This document shows, piece by piece, positions 42,293 through 50,639 of a DNA stretch of 64,000 bases. Origin of the DNA: SHYQ01 sp041674525 (GTDB lineage: Bacteria; Chloroflexota; Dehalococcoidia; UBA2979); NCBI GenBank assembly GCA_041674525.1, contig JBAYVN010000004.1, positions 1-64,000 on the forward strand, in the 5' to 3' direction. Under the pieces are notes generated by a model. It did no database searches and was not told the DNA's origin. It saw nothing but the letters and a program-made list of their open reading frames with translations. Numbering within the stretch: the stretch's first letter is position 1; each line of letters opens with the position of its first letter. The position numbers were made by a program, and so were the translations under genes.

Positions 42293-43096
42293 ATGCCGCT
42301 CATGGACCTCGGCGACGCCACGATTCACTACGAGGACCGCGGCTCGGGGCCGCTCACCTTCATCCACTGCCACGACATGGGCTCAAGCGGCGAGCGCTTC
42401 GAGGCCGATGACATGGACTGGTATGCGCAGCGCTTCCGCACGATCTCGTGGGACAACCGCGGGCTGGGCCGCTCGGGCCAGTCGGCGAAGTACACGCTGC
42501 CGCTCTACGCCGCCGACATGGCGCATCTGCTCGATCGCCTCGGCGTCGAGCGGGCGATCGTGATGGGCGTCTCGTGGGGCGGGATCCTGGTGCAGCGCTT
42601 CGCCATCGACTACCCGGAGCGGTGCCTCGCGCTGATCGTCGACTCCTCGTCGCCGGAGACGAACGCTGCGGCCAGCGAGAACTGGTACCTGCGCGCCGAG
42701 GCCGCCCGCATCGGCGCGAAGGCCGTCATCGGGCGCGAGCTCAGCCCGGCGTTCGAGGGCCACGCGGTGATCACCCCGGAACAGGCCGACGAGGCGCACG
42801 CGCGCGTCAAGCCCGAGCACCTGGACTCGTACGTGGCGCAGTACCGCGCGACGGCAGGCCTCCACGAGCATCCGCTGACGCCGTACCTGCACCGGATCAC
42901 GTGTCCCACGCTGGCGGTCGCGGGCGGAAAGGACGCCACGGCGGGCGCCGGCGGTGCGGTGGTCATCTCCCGCAACGTGCCGAACGCGCGCCTCCACATC
43001 TTCCAGGACGCGGGACACGGCACCTCGCGCACGGCCCGCGCGGAGTTCCGCACGCTGCTCCTCGACTTCCTGGGCGAGAACGGCCTGCCGGTCTAG
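42293..43096 (+). CDS. Alpha/beta hydrolase
   Basis: A 267-residue hydrolase: MPLMDLGDATIHYEDRGSG, FIHCHDMGSS, SWDNRGLGRSG and nucleophile GVSWGGILVQ (Ser near residue 95), then a C-terminal His in DAGHGTS. It matches lactonase, C-C bond hydrolase or dienelactone-type enzymes. A strong ribosome site GGGAGGAG lies 6 nt before the ATG at 42293. It is divergent from the CoA-transferase, so the two may act in one pathway. Confidence 0.88.
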   Translation: MPLMDLGDATIHYEDRGSGPLTFIHCHDMGSSGERFEADDMDWYAQRFRTISWDNRGLGRSGQSAKYTLPLYAADMAHLLDRLGVERAIVMGVSWGGILVQRFAIDYPERCLALIVDSSSPETNAAASENWYLRAEAARIGAKAVIGRELSPAFEGHAVITPEQADEAHARVKPEHLDSYVAQYRATAGLHEHPLTPYLHRITCPTLAVAGGKDATAGAGGAVVISRNVPNARLHIFQDAGHGTSRTARAEFRTLLLDFLGENGLPV

Positions 43097-43168
43097 GGGT
43101 ACCGGCCACGCACCTGCGAGACCCATTCGAGTCGCGCTCCCTGATCGTCGAAGGGGTCCGCGAGGTGG

Positions 43169-43195
43169 TGACGGGCGCTGCGGCATCGCCCGTCA
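43169..43195. terminator. Probable bidirectional terminator
   Basis: A 9-bp perfect stem (TGACGGGCG at 43169-43177, complement at 43187-43195) with a 9-nt loop lies between the convergent hydrolase and M14-like genes. Confidence 0.5.
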
Positions 43196-43237
43196 GTCGC
43201 GTCTCACGCCTCGGCGTTCAGCACCGCTTCGGAGCGG

Positions 43238-44257
43238 TTAGAGCATCCCCGACTGGTCGAGGGTGGTGCGGACGAGCATCTGGTGCAGCGCGGCGCGGCG
43301 CGACTCGGCCTGGTTCTGCTGGCCCATCTCCACGAGGATCGGGACGCAGCCCCTGACCCACTGCCCGATGGACAGCGACGTGGTGCCGCTGAACGTGACC
43401 CCGTTGCCCTGCGGACGCGTGGCGCTGGGACTGGGCGTGGCGCCCGGGCGCGGCGTGTTGCTGGGCACCACCTGCACACCCGGCCTCGGCGTCGCAGCGC
43501 CGCGCATGTAGAACTCCTCGCGCGGGGCGATCTGCGCGTTCACGGTCCGCACCACGTTCGCGAGACGGTCGATGGTCGCGTCGTTCGCGCCGGCGCCGAT
43601 GGCGAACGTCTGGCCGATGAACGCCGTGCCACTGCTGGCGCCGCGCTCGGCGTAGAACACCCACGACTCGTGCAGGTCGTACAGGAGTTCGGGCTGGAAC
43701 TCCCGTCCGAGGTCGATGATCGCCGCCGCCATGCGGGCCATCGGCAGGCCGTCCGGGTTGCCCGGGTACAGCCGGTTCAGGTCACCCAGCTCGGGCAGCG
43801 TGCGCTCCATGACGGCGTCCGAGCGCCAGTTGACGCGGGGCACCACCAGCAGGCTCCCGCGCTCCACCTGCCAGTCCGCGATCCCCTCCGCGGCTAGCCA
43901 GCCGCCGGGCTCGTTGCCGTGCACGCCGCCGAGCACCATGATGCGCGGCCCTGGCCTGCCGCTGTGGATGGCGATCCCGTCCGCGGCCCACGGCGTGCCC
44001 TTCAGGAGCGTCACCACCTCGTTGCCGCGCGCGTGCAGCGGTGGCGGCGTGGGCGTGGGCTCGGGGGTGGGGGTGCCGTTCGCCGGGCCCACGGGCGCGC
44101 CGAGGCGGGCCTCCAGGTCGGGGTGCTCGGCGTGGGTGAGCGAGCACGCGGACAGCGCCGACGCGCCCAGCCCGGTTCCCGCGAGCGCGAGGAAGCGGCG
44201 GCGGGTGACCCGGGAGGGCGATCTCGGCGATGAGCCCGGCGTAGACATGCCAGTCAT
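43238..44257 (-). CDS. Tat-exported M14/AstE-like zinc peptidase or deacylase
   Basis: A 339-residue exported protein. The Tat motif TRRRFLALAGTGLG precedes a lipobox-like LSACS, so it is probably a lipoprotein. A Thr/Pro linker (TPTPEPTPTPPP) leads to an AstE/M14-type domain: GGVHGNEPGG (zinc His and Glu), VPRVNWRSD and LYDLHES (zinc His). Zinc ligands look complete. A second Thr/Pro/Ser stretch (around residues 265-290) is inserted late in the catalytic domain, which is unusual. A wall or peptide substrate is likely. Confidence 0.8.
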   Translation of the reverse strand: MTGMSTPGSSPRSPSRVTRRRFLALAGTGLGASALSACSLTHAEHPDLEARLGAPVGPANGTPTPEPTPTPPPLHARGNEVVTLLKGTPWAADGIAIHSGRPGPRIMVLGGVHGNEPGGWLAAEGIADWQVERGSLLVVPRVNWRSDAVMERTLPELGDLNRLYPGNPDGLPMARMAAAIIDLGREFQPELLYDLHESWVFYAERGASSGTAFIGQTFAIGAGANDATIDRLANVVRTVNAQIAPREEFYMRGAATPRPGVQVVPSNTPRPGATPSPSATRPQGNGVTFSGTTSLSIGQWVRGCVPILVEMGQQNQAESRRAALHQMLVRTTLDQSGML

Positions 44258-44422
44258 GCTACGAAACGCACCCGCTCCCAGTCATCAAAGGGATGTCAGC
44301 GTCCGGCGCGGCTCCGGACAGATGCCCAGAATCTGCGGGAGGGTGAGGCGTGCCCAGTCGTCAGGTGCCCCGTCGCGGGGTGCCCGGTCGCCACGTGCCC
44401 CAGACCCAGTGGCGGCGCCCGC

Positions 44423-45682
44423 TCAGTCCTCGACCGCCCCGAGGAGCATCCCGGCGCCGACGGTGTGGTTCGTCGTCTCGTCGATGAGGATGAACGATCC
44501 GGTGTGGCGGTTCGCGCGGTACGAGTCGAAGAACAGCGGCTCCGTGGTGCGGAAGGTGACGCGCCCGATCTCGTTGAGGGCGAGCCCGTCCGCGTCGATG
44601 TCCTCGGCCAGGGTGTTGATCTCGAGGCGCGAGGCGATGCGTGTGACCATGGCGCGCGCGGTGTGGGTGGTGTGCTTGATCGCCAGGCGCACGCCGGGCG
44701 CCAGGCGCGAGCGCTCGGTCATCCAGCAGACCCACGCCTCCACGTGCCGCGCGGCGGCCGGCTCGCGCTCGGCGCCGACGATCATGTTGCCGCGCGACAC
44801 GTCGATGTCGTCCTGCAGGCGGATGGTGACCGACATCGGCGGCGCGGCGGCCTCCACCGGGCCGTCGAAGGTGTCGATGCCGGCGATCGTGGTGCGCTGT
44901 CCGCCGGGGAGCACGGTCACGGCGTCGCCGGGGCGGAAGACGCCGCCCGCGACGGTGCCGGCATAGCCGCGGTAGTCGTGGTACTCGCCGCGCATCGGGC
45001 GGATCACGTACTGCACCGGGAAGCGGCGGTCGTCCAGGTCCTCGTCCGTCGCGATCTCGACCTCCTCCAGGTGTTCCAGGAGCGCCTTTCCGTCGTACCA
45101 CGGCATGCACCCCGAGCGATCGACCACGTTGTCGCCGTTGAGCGCGGAGATCGGGATGAAGGTCACATCGCGCACGTCGAGCTTGCTGGCGAACTCGGCG
45201 AAGTCGTCGCGCACCGCCTCGAACACGGACTGGTCGTAGTCCACGAGGTCCATCTTGTTCACGCAGACCACGAGGTGCGGGATGCCGAGCAGCGACGAGA
45301 TGAAGGCGTGCCGCCGCGACTGCTCCACCACGCCCTGCCGCGCATCGATCAGGATCAGCGCGAGGTGCGCGGTGGAGGCGCCGGTCACCATGTTGCGCGT
45401 GTACTGCACGTGGCCGGGCGTGTCCGCGATGATGAACTTGCGCCGTGGCGTGGAGAAGTACCGGTACGCGACGTCGATGGTGATGCCCTGCTCCCGCTCG
45501 GCGCGCAGGCCGTCCGTGAGGAGCGCGAGGTTCACGTACTCGTCGCCGCGCGCCTCGCTGGTGCGCTCGATGGCATCCCACTGGTCCTGCATGATCGACT
45601 TCGCGTCGTACAGCAGCCGCCCGATGAGGGTGCTCTTGCCGTCGTCCACGGATCCCACGGTGGCGAAGCGGAGCAGCTCCAC
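44423..45682 (-). CDS. cysN: Sulfate adenylyltransferase subunit 1 (GTPase)
   Basis: A 419-residue EF-Tu-like GTPase that drives ATP sulfurylase, which makes APS from sulfate. The P-loop GSVDDGKST is near residue 10, then the switch II DTPGHVQYTRNM and the NKMDLVDYD specificity motif. No APS kinase (CysC) domain is fused at the C-terminus. The GTG start at 45682 overlaps the cysD TAG by one base. CysN and CysD form the heterodimer. Confidence 0.95.
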   Translation of the reverse strand: MELLRFATVGSVDDGKSTLIGRLLYDAKSIMQDQWDAIERTSEARGDEYVNLALLTDGLRAEREQGITIDVAYRYFSTPRRKFIIADTPGHVQYTRNMVTGASTAHLALILIDARQGVVEQSRRHAFISSLLGIPHLVVCVNKMDLVDYDQSVFEAVRDDFAEFASKLDVRDVTFIPISALNGDNVVDRSGCMPWYDGKALLEHLEEVEIATDEDLDDRRFPVQYVIRPMRGEYHDYRGYAGTVAGGVFRPGDAVTVLPGGQRTTIAGIDTFDGPVEAAAPPMSVTIRLQDDIDVSRGNMIVGAEREPAAARHVEAWVCWMTERSRLAPGVRLAIKHTTHTARAMVTRIASRLEINTLAEDIDADGLALNEIGRVTFRTTEPLFFDSYRANRHTGSFILIDETTNHTVGAGMLLGAVED

Positions 45683-46599
45683 TAGAAGTACCCCTCGCGC
45701 TTGCGGTCTTCCATCGCGGCATCGGAGGTCCGGTCATCGGCGCGGCTCGCACCCCGCTCCGTGATGCGCGTCGCCGCGATCTCCGCGATCACGTCCTCCA
45801 CCGTAGTAGCAGCGCTCGCCACAGCGGCGGTGCAGGTGATGTCGCCGACGGTGCGGAAGCGCACGACGCGGTGCTCGGTGCGCTCGCCTCGGAGGTGCGG
45901 CAGGATGCCGGCATCTGCCATCAGCATGCCATCGCGCTCGAAGACCGCGCGCTCGTGGGCGAAGTAGATCGATGGAATCTCGATGCGGTCGCCGGCGATG
46001 TACTGCCAGACGTCCAGTTCCGTCCAGTTCGAGATCGGGAAGACGCGGATGTGCTCACCCGCGCGGTGACGCCCGTTGAAGAGATCCCAGAGCTCGGGGC
46101 GCTGGTTCTTCGGGTCCCACTGGCCGAAGTCGTCGCGGAAGGAATACACGCGCTCTTTCGCGCGGGCCTTCTCCTCGTCGCGCCGCGCGCCACCGAAGAC
46201 GGCGTCGAACTTCCCCCGCGCGATCGTCTCCAGCAGTACCGGCGTCTGCAGGCGATTGCGCGAGGCGCGCGGACCGGTGTCGTCCACCAGCGTGCCCGCG
46301 TCGATCGCCTCCTGCACGGAGCCCACGATCAGCCGGACGCCGAGTTCGGCGACGCGCCGGTCGCGGTACTCGATCACCTCAGGGAAGTTGTGACCGGTGT
46401 CGATGTGCACCACGGGAAAGGGGATGCGCGCGGGCCAGAACGCCTTCTCCGCCAGCCGCAGCATCACGATCGAGTCCTTGCCGCCGGAGAAGAGCAGCGC
46501 GGGGCGCTCGAACTCCGCCGCGACCTCGCGAATGATGTGGATCGACTCGGCCTCGAGGACCTCGAGGTGCGTGAGCTCGCGGGGCAACGTGCTGTTCAC
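45682..46599 (-). CDS. cysD: Sulfate adenylyltransferase subunit 2
   Basis: A 305-residue adenylyltransferase of the PP-loop type: LLFSGGKDSIVML is the PP motif, FPVVHIDTGHNFPEV follows, and FGGARRDEEKARAKERVYSFRD with LWDLFNGR is the CysD core. With CysN it makes APS. The GTG at 46599, preceded by GAGGAG at 8 nt, is preferred over 46629, which would overlap the palindromic region. The regulatory palindrome at 46643 lies 44 nt upstream. Confidence 0.95.
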   Translation of the reverse strand: MNSTLPRELTHLEVLEAESIHIIREVAAEFERPALLFSGGKDSIVMLRLAEKAFWPARIPFPVVHIDTGHNFPEVIEYRDRRVAELGVRLIVGSVQEAIDAGTLVDDTGPRASRNRLQTPVLLETIARGKFDAVFGGARRDEEKARAKERVYSFRDDFGQWDPKNQRPELWDLFNGRHRAGEHIRVFPISNWTELDVWQYIAGDRIEIPSIYFAHERAVFERDGMLMADAGILPHLRGERTEHRVVRFRTVGDITCTAAVASAATTVEDVIAEIAATRITERGASRADDRTSDAAMEDRKREGYF

Positions 46600-46621
46600 G
46601 ACGTCAACTCCTCGGACAGTC

Positions 46622-46638
46622 CGCAGCACCGTGCTGCG
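46622..46638. promoter_or_regulatory. Palindrome in the cysD leader
   Basis: CGCAGCAC-C-GTGCTGCG: 8-bp perfect arms around one base, placed between the CRP-like site and the cysD ribosome site. It could be a second operator or a leader hairpin. Confidence 0.45.
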
Positions 46639-46642
46639 CTGC

Positions 46643-46660
46643 TTGTGAACACGGTCACAA
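46643..46660. promoter_or_regulatory. CRP/FNR-type operator upstream of cysD
   Basis: TTGTGA-ACACGG-TCACAA is a perfect match to the TGTGA-N6-TCACA consensus of CRP-type regulators, 44 nt upstream of cysD. No CRP-family gene is in the window. Confidence 0.7.
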
Positions 46661-46677
46661 CCGCGGGCGACGAAAAG

Positions 46678-46709
46678 GAGCGGCGGTGCCCGGGGGCTCG
46701 CCGCCGCTC
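46678..46709 (-). terminator. Probable terminator of the sulfite reductase gene
   Basis: A 9-bp perfect stem (GAGCGGCGG at 46678-46686, complement at 46701-46709) with a 14-nt loop begins 12 nt past the sulfite reductase stop, ahead of the cysD promoter. Confidence 0.55.
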
Positions 46710-46720
46710 TCCACCGCGCG

Positions 46721-48499
46721 CTAGACGGCGCACTCGCCCTCGCCGCGCTCGAGGACGTACAGGCCCTCTCGCTCCCAGTCCACGAACTCCTGGATGCTGT
46801 CGGTCGAGAACTTCGGCGTGACCGTCAGGTCCTGCACGGCGGCCTCGAACGGAGTGACGCCGACGCGCTCGAAGAACGCGTTGAACGCCTCGCCGTCGCT
46901 CCGTTGCGACTGGTACAGACCGATGAAGCGCTCCACGGCCTCCGGGACGCGCTTCGCCGGGATGCGGAGCTTCGCGATCGTGCCGATGTGCGCCGTCACG
47001 CCCTCGTGGCGCTCGCCGCCCAGGAAGACGTTGTACGCCGGGATCTGGCGGGCGTCGTTCTTCATCGCGGCGCCGTGGAAGCCGATGTTGCCGAGGTGAT
47101 GCTGGCCGCACGAGTTCGGGCAGCCACTGATGTTGATGAAGATCTGCTTCGTCAGGGGGTCCGTGATGTCCATCGCGTCGATGCGCTCGGAAATCGCCCG
47201 GTTCAGGCCCATCGACGACGTGATGCCGAGCTTGCACGAGTCCGTGCCGGGGCAGGAGACCACGTCGCGGATCGTCGCGGCACCGGACTCGCCGAGGCCG
47301 ATCGCCTGCAGCGCCTTCCACACCGCGTGGACGCGGTTGCCGGGGATCCAGCGCAGGACCATGTTCTGCGCCTGTGTGGTCCGCGCCCGTCCCGCGCCGA
47401 AGTCCGTGATGATCGAAGCGAGCCCGCGCCACTGCTCGGGCCGCAGATCGCCCTGCCGCACGAACGCCTGCACTGCGAAGTAGCCGTCCTGCTTCTGCGA
47501 CCGCACGTTGTCGTCCACGAAGCGCTGGAAGGCCTCGCGCTCCTCGGCGGGAACCCCGGCAACGTCGAGCGGCGCGGGGGCGGGAGCGAGGGCGGCCTCG
47601 TCGTCATGGAGGAGCAACGCGTGCAGGTCGGGGCGCTGCTTCGCCCAGTCCTGCGCCAGCCGCTCGTCCACCATGCGGCGGAAGGCGTCCTCGCCTACGC
47701 GGTGGACCAGGAACTTGAGGCGCGCCTTCAGGATGTTCACGCGCAGCTCGTCCGCGTCCTGGAAGATGCGGATCACCGCCTCGGAGTACGTCAGGAAGTC
47801 ATCGACGGAGACGAAGTCGGTGAGGACGATCGCGTCCTTCGGCATCGTCGAGAGGCCCCCGCCGACGACCATCTTGAAGCCGCGCACCTCCTCGCCCGCG
47901 ATGTTGCGGACGCGGGGGATGAAGCCGATGTCGTGGATCGGCGTCAGCGCGGCGTCGGCGTCGGAGCCGGAGAAGGTCACCTTGAACTTGCGGGGGAGGA
48001 GCTGGCTGAGGGGATTACGCACCCAGTAGCGTACAAATGCCGCCGCGTATGGCGTGATGTCAAAGAGCTCGTCGCCGCGGATGCCCGCCCACGGGTCGCC
48101 GGTGACGTTGCGCACCACGTTGCCGCACGCCTCGCGCGAGGAGAGCCCGTGGTCGCCGAGGATGCGCAGGACGTTGTACATCTCGGGCAGGGGGATGTGG
48201 TGGAACTGCAGGTTCTGGCGGGTGGTGATGTGCCCCTTGGCCAGCGGCGCGATCTCCGACACCCGGGCGAAGGCTTCCATCTGCTCCGGGCCGAGGCCGC
48301 CGAACGGGAGCTTCACCCGGATCATCTGGCGCGCCGCCTGGCGCTGCCCGTAGACCCCCTGCTTCAGGCGGAAGCCGATGAACACGCGCTCCTCGCGCTG
48401 CCCGGCGAGGAAGGCGGTCGCTTCCGTCTCGAAGTCGTCGAACTCCTTCGTGATGATCGGGATGACGGTGGGGGCGCTGGCGCGCTGTGCGGTAGTCAT
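46721..48499 (-). CDS. Nitrite/sulfite reductase (assimilatory, siroheme type)
   Basis: A 592-residue ferredoxin- or NADPH-dependent reductase, most likely of sulfite given cysDN next door. Two half-repeats are visible (FIGFRLKQGVYGQRQ and the later FAVQAFVRQGDLR). The siroheme/4Fe-4S Cys set is CPGTDSCKLG and NISGCPNSCGQHH. ARTTQAQNMVLRW is the substrate Arg region. The ATG at 48499 begins MTTAQRASAP; the upstream extension crosses the operator palindrome. A role in nitrite reduction is less likely but not excluded. Confidence 0.9.
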   Translation of the reverse strand: MTTAQRASAPTVIPIITKEFDDFETEATAFLAGQREERVFIGFRLKQGVYGQRQAARQMIRVKLPFGGLGPEQMEAFARVSEIAPLAKGHITTRQNLQFHHIPLPEMYNVLRILGDHGLSSREACGNVVRNVTGDPWAGIRGDELFDITPYAAAFVRYWVRNPLSQLLPRKFKVTFSGSDADAALTPIHDIGFIPRVRNIAGEEVRGFKMVVGGGLSTMPKDAIVLTDFVSVDDFLTYSEAVIRIFQDADELRVNILKARLKFLVHRVGEDAFRRMVDERLAQDWAKQRPDLHALLLHDDEAALAPAPAPLDVAGVPAEEREAFQRFVDDNVRSQKQDGYFAVQAFVRQGDLRPEQWRGLASIITDFGAGRARTTQAQNMVLRWIPGNRVHAVWKALQAIGLGESGAATIRDVVSCPGTDSCKLGITSSMGLNRAISERIDAMDITDPLTKQIFINISGCPNSCGQHHLGNIGFHGAAMKNDARQIPAYNVFLGGERHEGVTAHIGTIAKLRIPAKRVPEAVERFIGLYQSQRSDGEAFNAFFERVGVTPFEAAVQDLTVTPKFSTDSIQEFVDWEREGLYVLERGEGECAV

Positions 48500-48539
48500 G
48501 GTGGCGCTCTTCCCTGCTCGACCCGCTCGGTACCGGATA

Positions 48540-48562
48540 TTGTCGACATACTCAGTCGACAA
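48540..48562. promoter_or_regulatory. Operator palindrome upstream of the sulfite reductase gene
   Basis: TTGTCGAC-ATACTCA-GTCGACAA has 8-bp perfect arms and a 7-nt spacer. It begins 41 nt upstream of the ATG, and TTGTCG with a 17-bp spacer could be the -35 element on the minus strand. The regulator is not in the window. Confidence 0.65.
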
Positions 48563-48702
48563 AGGAGACATTAGAGTACCCGCGCTCCAGAGGGCATGGC
48601 AAGTCCTGCTGAAACCCGGCGCGTGGGAAGCACGAAATGGCAGGTTGAGTCCCGCCCATCCAGCCCTGCGGGACGCGCGGCAGGGGGTCGGGCTGGGCCG
48701 GC

Positions 48703-49368
48703 CTAGTAGGTGGAGACGTCCATCTGGGGGAGCATCCCGGTTGCCGAGTAGACCGTGCGCTCCGCGATGTTGGTCGCGCGGTCGGCGATGCGCTCCAGGT
48801 TGTGGGCGACCCAGAGGAGGTGGGTGCTGGGCTCGATGGTGGTCGGGTCGCCGACCATCACCTGGATCAGGTCGGCGTAGATCTGATCGTAGAGGCGGTC
48901 CACCTCCTCGTCGGCGGCGCCGACGCGGTACGCGGCCTCAATGTCCTGGTCGAGGAACGCCTGCACGGAATTGCGGAGCATGTCCTTGGCGCGGCTCGCC
49001 ATGATCGGCATGTCGATCAGGGGCTTCACCAGGGGCTCGTCCTGCATCATCACGACGATCTTGGCGATCCCGGCCGCGTGGTCACCCATGCGCTCCATGT
49101 CCGACATGATCGCGGTCACCGACACGATCATGCGCAGATCGCCGGCCATGGGAGCCTGCTGGGCCAGGAGTGAGATGCACGCGTTCTGCAGGTGGAACCC
49201 GATCGCGTTGACTTCCCTGTCGTCCTCGATGATGCCGCGGGCGAGCGCGACGTCCCGGTCCATGAGGGCCTGCATCGCGCGATCCACCGCCCGCTCGACC
49301 ATCGATCCCATCTCCAGGACGCCGTCCTGCAAGGCGGCGATCTGGCGCTGGAACTGCTCTCGAGGCAT
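48703..49368 (-). CDS. phoU: PhoU phosphate signalling protein
   Basis: A 221-residue helical protein with two PhoU repeats. Each carries the acidic metal motif: DMERMGDHAAGIAK (first) and NLERIADRATNIAE (second), which bind Fe/Mn clusters. It links the Pst transporter to PhoR and keeps the system off in high phosphate. No pst genes are near. The ATG at 49368 (MPREQFQRQI) is preferred over 49383. It is downstream of phoP-phoR with a gap of about 90 nt. Confidence 0.93.
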   Translation of the reverse strand: MPREQFQRQIAALQDGVLEMGSMVERAVDRAMQALMDRDVALARGIIEDDREVNAIGFHLQNACISLLAQQAPMAGDLRMIVSVTAIMSDMERMGDHAAGIAKIVVMMQDEPLVKPLIDMPIMASRAKDMLRNSVQAFLDQDIEAAYRVGAADEEVDRLYDQIYADLIQVMVGDPTTIEPSTHLLWVAHNLERIADRATNIAERTVYSATGMLPQMDVSTY

Positions 49369-49457
49369 GACCGGGCCGCCCAATCCCCGGGCGGTGCACG
49401 ACCGCCCGGCCCACTCGCCGTGAATCGCTCAAGGTGCCAGTGTACCCGCCCGCACCC

Positions 49458-50639
49458 TCAGGCAGGCGCGTCGGCCCGCGGGAGGGTGAAGCAGAGCGTG
49501 GCGCCCGGCGACCCCTCCGCCACCCAGATCTCGCCGCCGAGGCGTGAGACGGTGTGGCGCGCGATCGCCAGGCCGAGGCCGGTTCCGCTGCCGCGCGCGC
49601 GGTCCGCCGTGTAGAACCGTTCGAACACCCGCTGGCGGTCGGCGGGCAGGATGCCGGGGCCCTCGTCACGCACGCAGACCCGGGTCATGTCCCCGTCCGC
49701 CTCCAGCCGGATGGTGACGGTGCCTCCCCGCGGGGAGTAGCGGATGGCGTTGTCCAGGAGGTTGGTGATCACCTCCAGCCCGCGCTCGTGGTCTGCCAGC
49801 ACCAGCGCCCCCGCGGGCGTCGCCACGTGCACGGCCAGCGCCACGCCGGACCGTTCAGCGACGGGCAGCATGCGCGCCACGGCCACGCGGGCGAGCTCCG
49901 CCACCTCCACCGGGCGAATGTCGAACTCCTCGGCGCGGGACTCCAGGCGGGAGAGCGTCAGCAGGCGCTCGACGATGTCACCCAGCCGTTCCAGCTCATG
50001 CGTCAGGCTGGCGTGGAAGCGAGCGCGGCGCTCAGCGTCGTCCACGCCGCTCTCCAGCGTCTCCGCCAGGGCCCGGGCGGCCGCGATCGGGGTCCGCAGC
50101 TCGTGCGACACGTTCGCCACCAGCTCCGAGCGGGCGCGCTCCGCGTTCCGGAGCGCGGTGATGTCCTGCACGGTGAGCACGGCGTGCACCGGCGCGGCCT
50201 CCAGGCGCGCGGCTGCCGCGCGAACGATGCGGTCGTCCCCCAGCGCGACGTCCCGGGGCTCGCCCGCCGCTTCGCGCAGCACCTGCGCCAGTGCGGCGTC
50301 GCGCGTCGCGCGGATCAGGGACACGCCCTCCATCTCCTCACGCGGGCGCCGGAGGATGCGCGCCAGCGCCGGGTTGGCGACGAGCACGTCCTCCTGGGCG
50401 TCGATCACGAGGATGCCCTCGGGCAGCAGCGCGAGGAGCCCCCGCAGCTCGTGGACGAAGTCGATGACCGGCGGCGCCTCCGGCCGCGCGGGGCGCGCCG
50501 CCTCGGGTGGCCGAGCGCCGAGCCAGCCGGCCAGCAGCACGCCGGCACCGGCAGCCAGCCAGCGGAAGGGGTCGGGAAGCGCCGCCACGGCAAGCGCGAC
50601 CACCACCGCCAGCGCGACGAGCACCGTCGGGTGTCTCAC
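49458..50639 (-). CDS. phoR: Sensor histidine kinase, PhoR-like
   Basis: A 393-residue kinase with two N-terminal helices (about 5-40), a PAS domain, the HisKA box VANVSHELRTPIAAAR (phospho-His), and an HATPase domain with LLDNAIRYSP (N box), DEGPGI (G1) and GSGTGLGLAI (G2). It phosphorylates the coupled regulator and senses phosphate indirectly through PhoU. The GTG at 50639 overlaps the regulator stop as GTGA, so the pair is co-translated. Confidence 0.92.
   Translation of the reverse strand: MRHPTVLVALAVVVALAVAALPDPFRWLAAGAGVLLAGWLGARPPEAARPARPEAPPVIDFVHELRGLLALLPEGILVIDAQEDVLVANPALARILRRPREEMEGVSLIRATRDAALAQVLREAAGEPRDVALGDDRIVRAAAARLEAAPVHAVLTVQDITALRNAERARSELVANVSHELRTPIAAARALAETLESGVDDAERRARFHASLTHELERLGDIVERLLTLSRLESRAEEFDIRPVEVAELARVAVARMLPVAERSGVALAVHVATPAGALVLADHERGLEVITNLLDNAIRYSPRGGTVTIRLEADGDMTRVCVRDEGPGILPADRQRVFERFYTADRARGSGTGLGLAIARHTVSRLGGEIWVAEGSPGATLCFTLPRADAPA

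Noticed and set aside
44340..44410. Short GTGCCCC repeats between the M14-like gene and cysN
   Set aside because: Imperfect, short and consistent with a simple terminator remnant; no clear structure.
44465..45685. A 406-codon plus-strand open frame
   Set aside because: It is antisense to cysN, which has all GTPase motifs.
46904..48574. A 556-codon plus-strand open frame
   Set aside because: It is antisense to the sulfite reductase gene, whose protein has clear motifs; composition is Arg/His/Val-rich with no domain.
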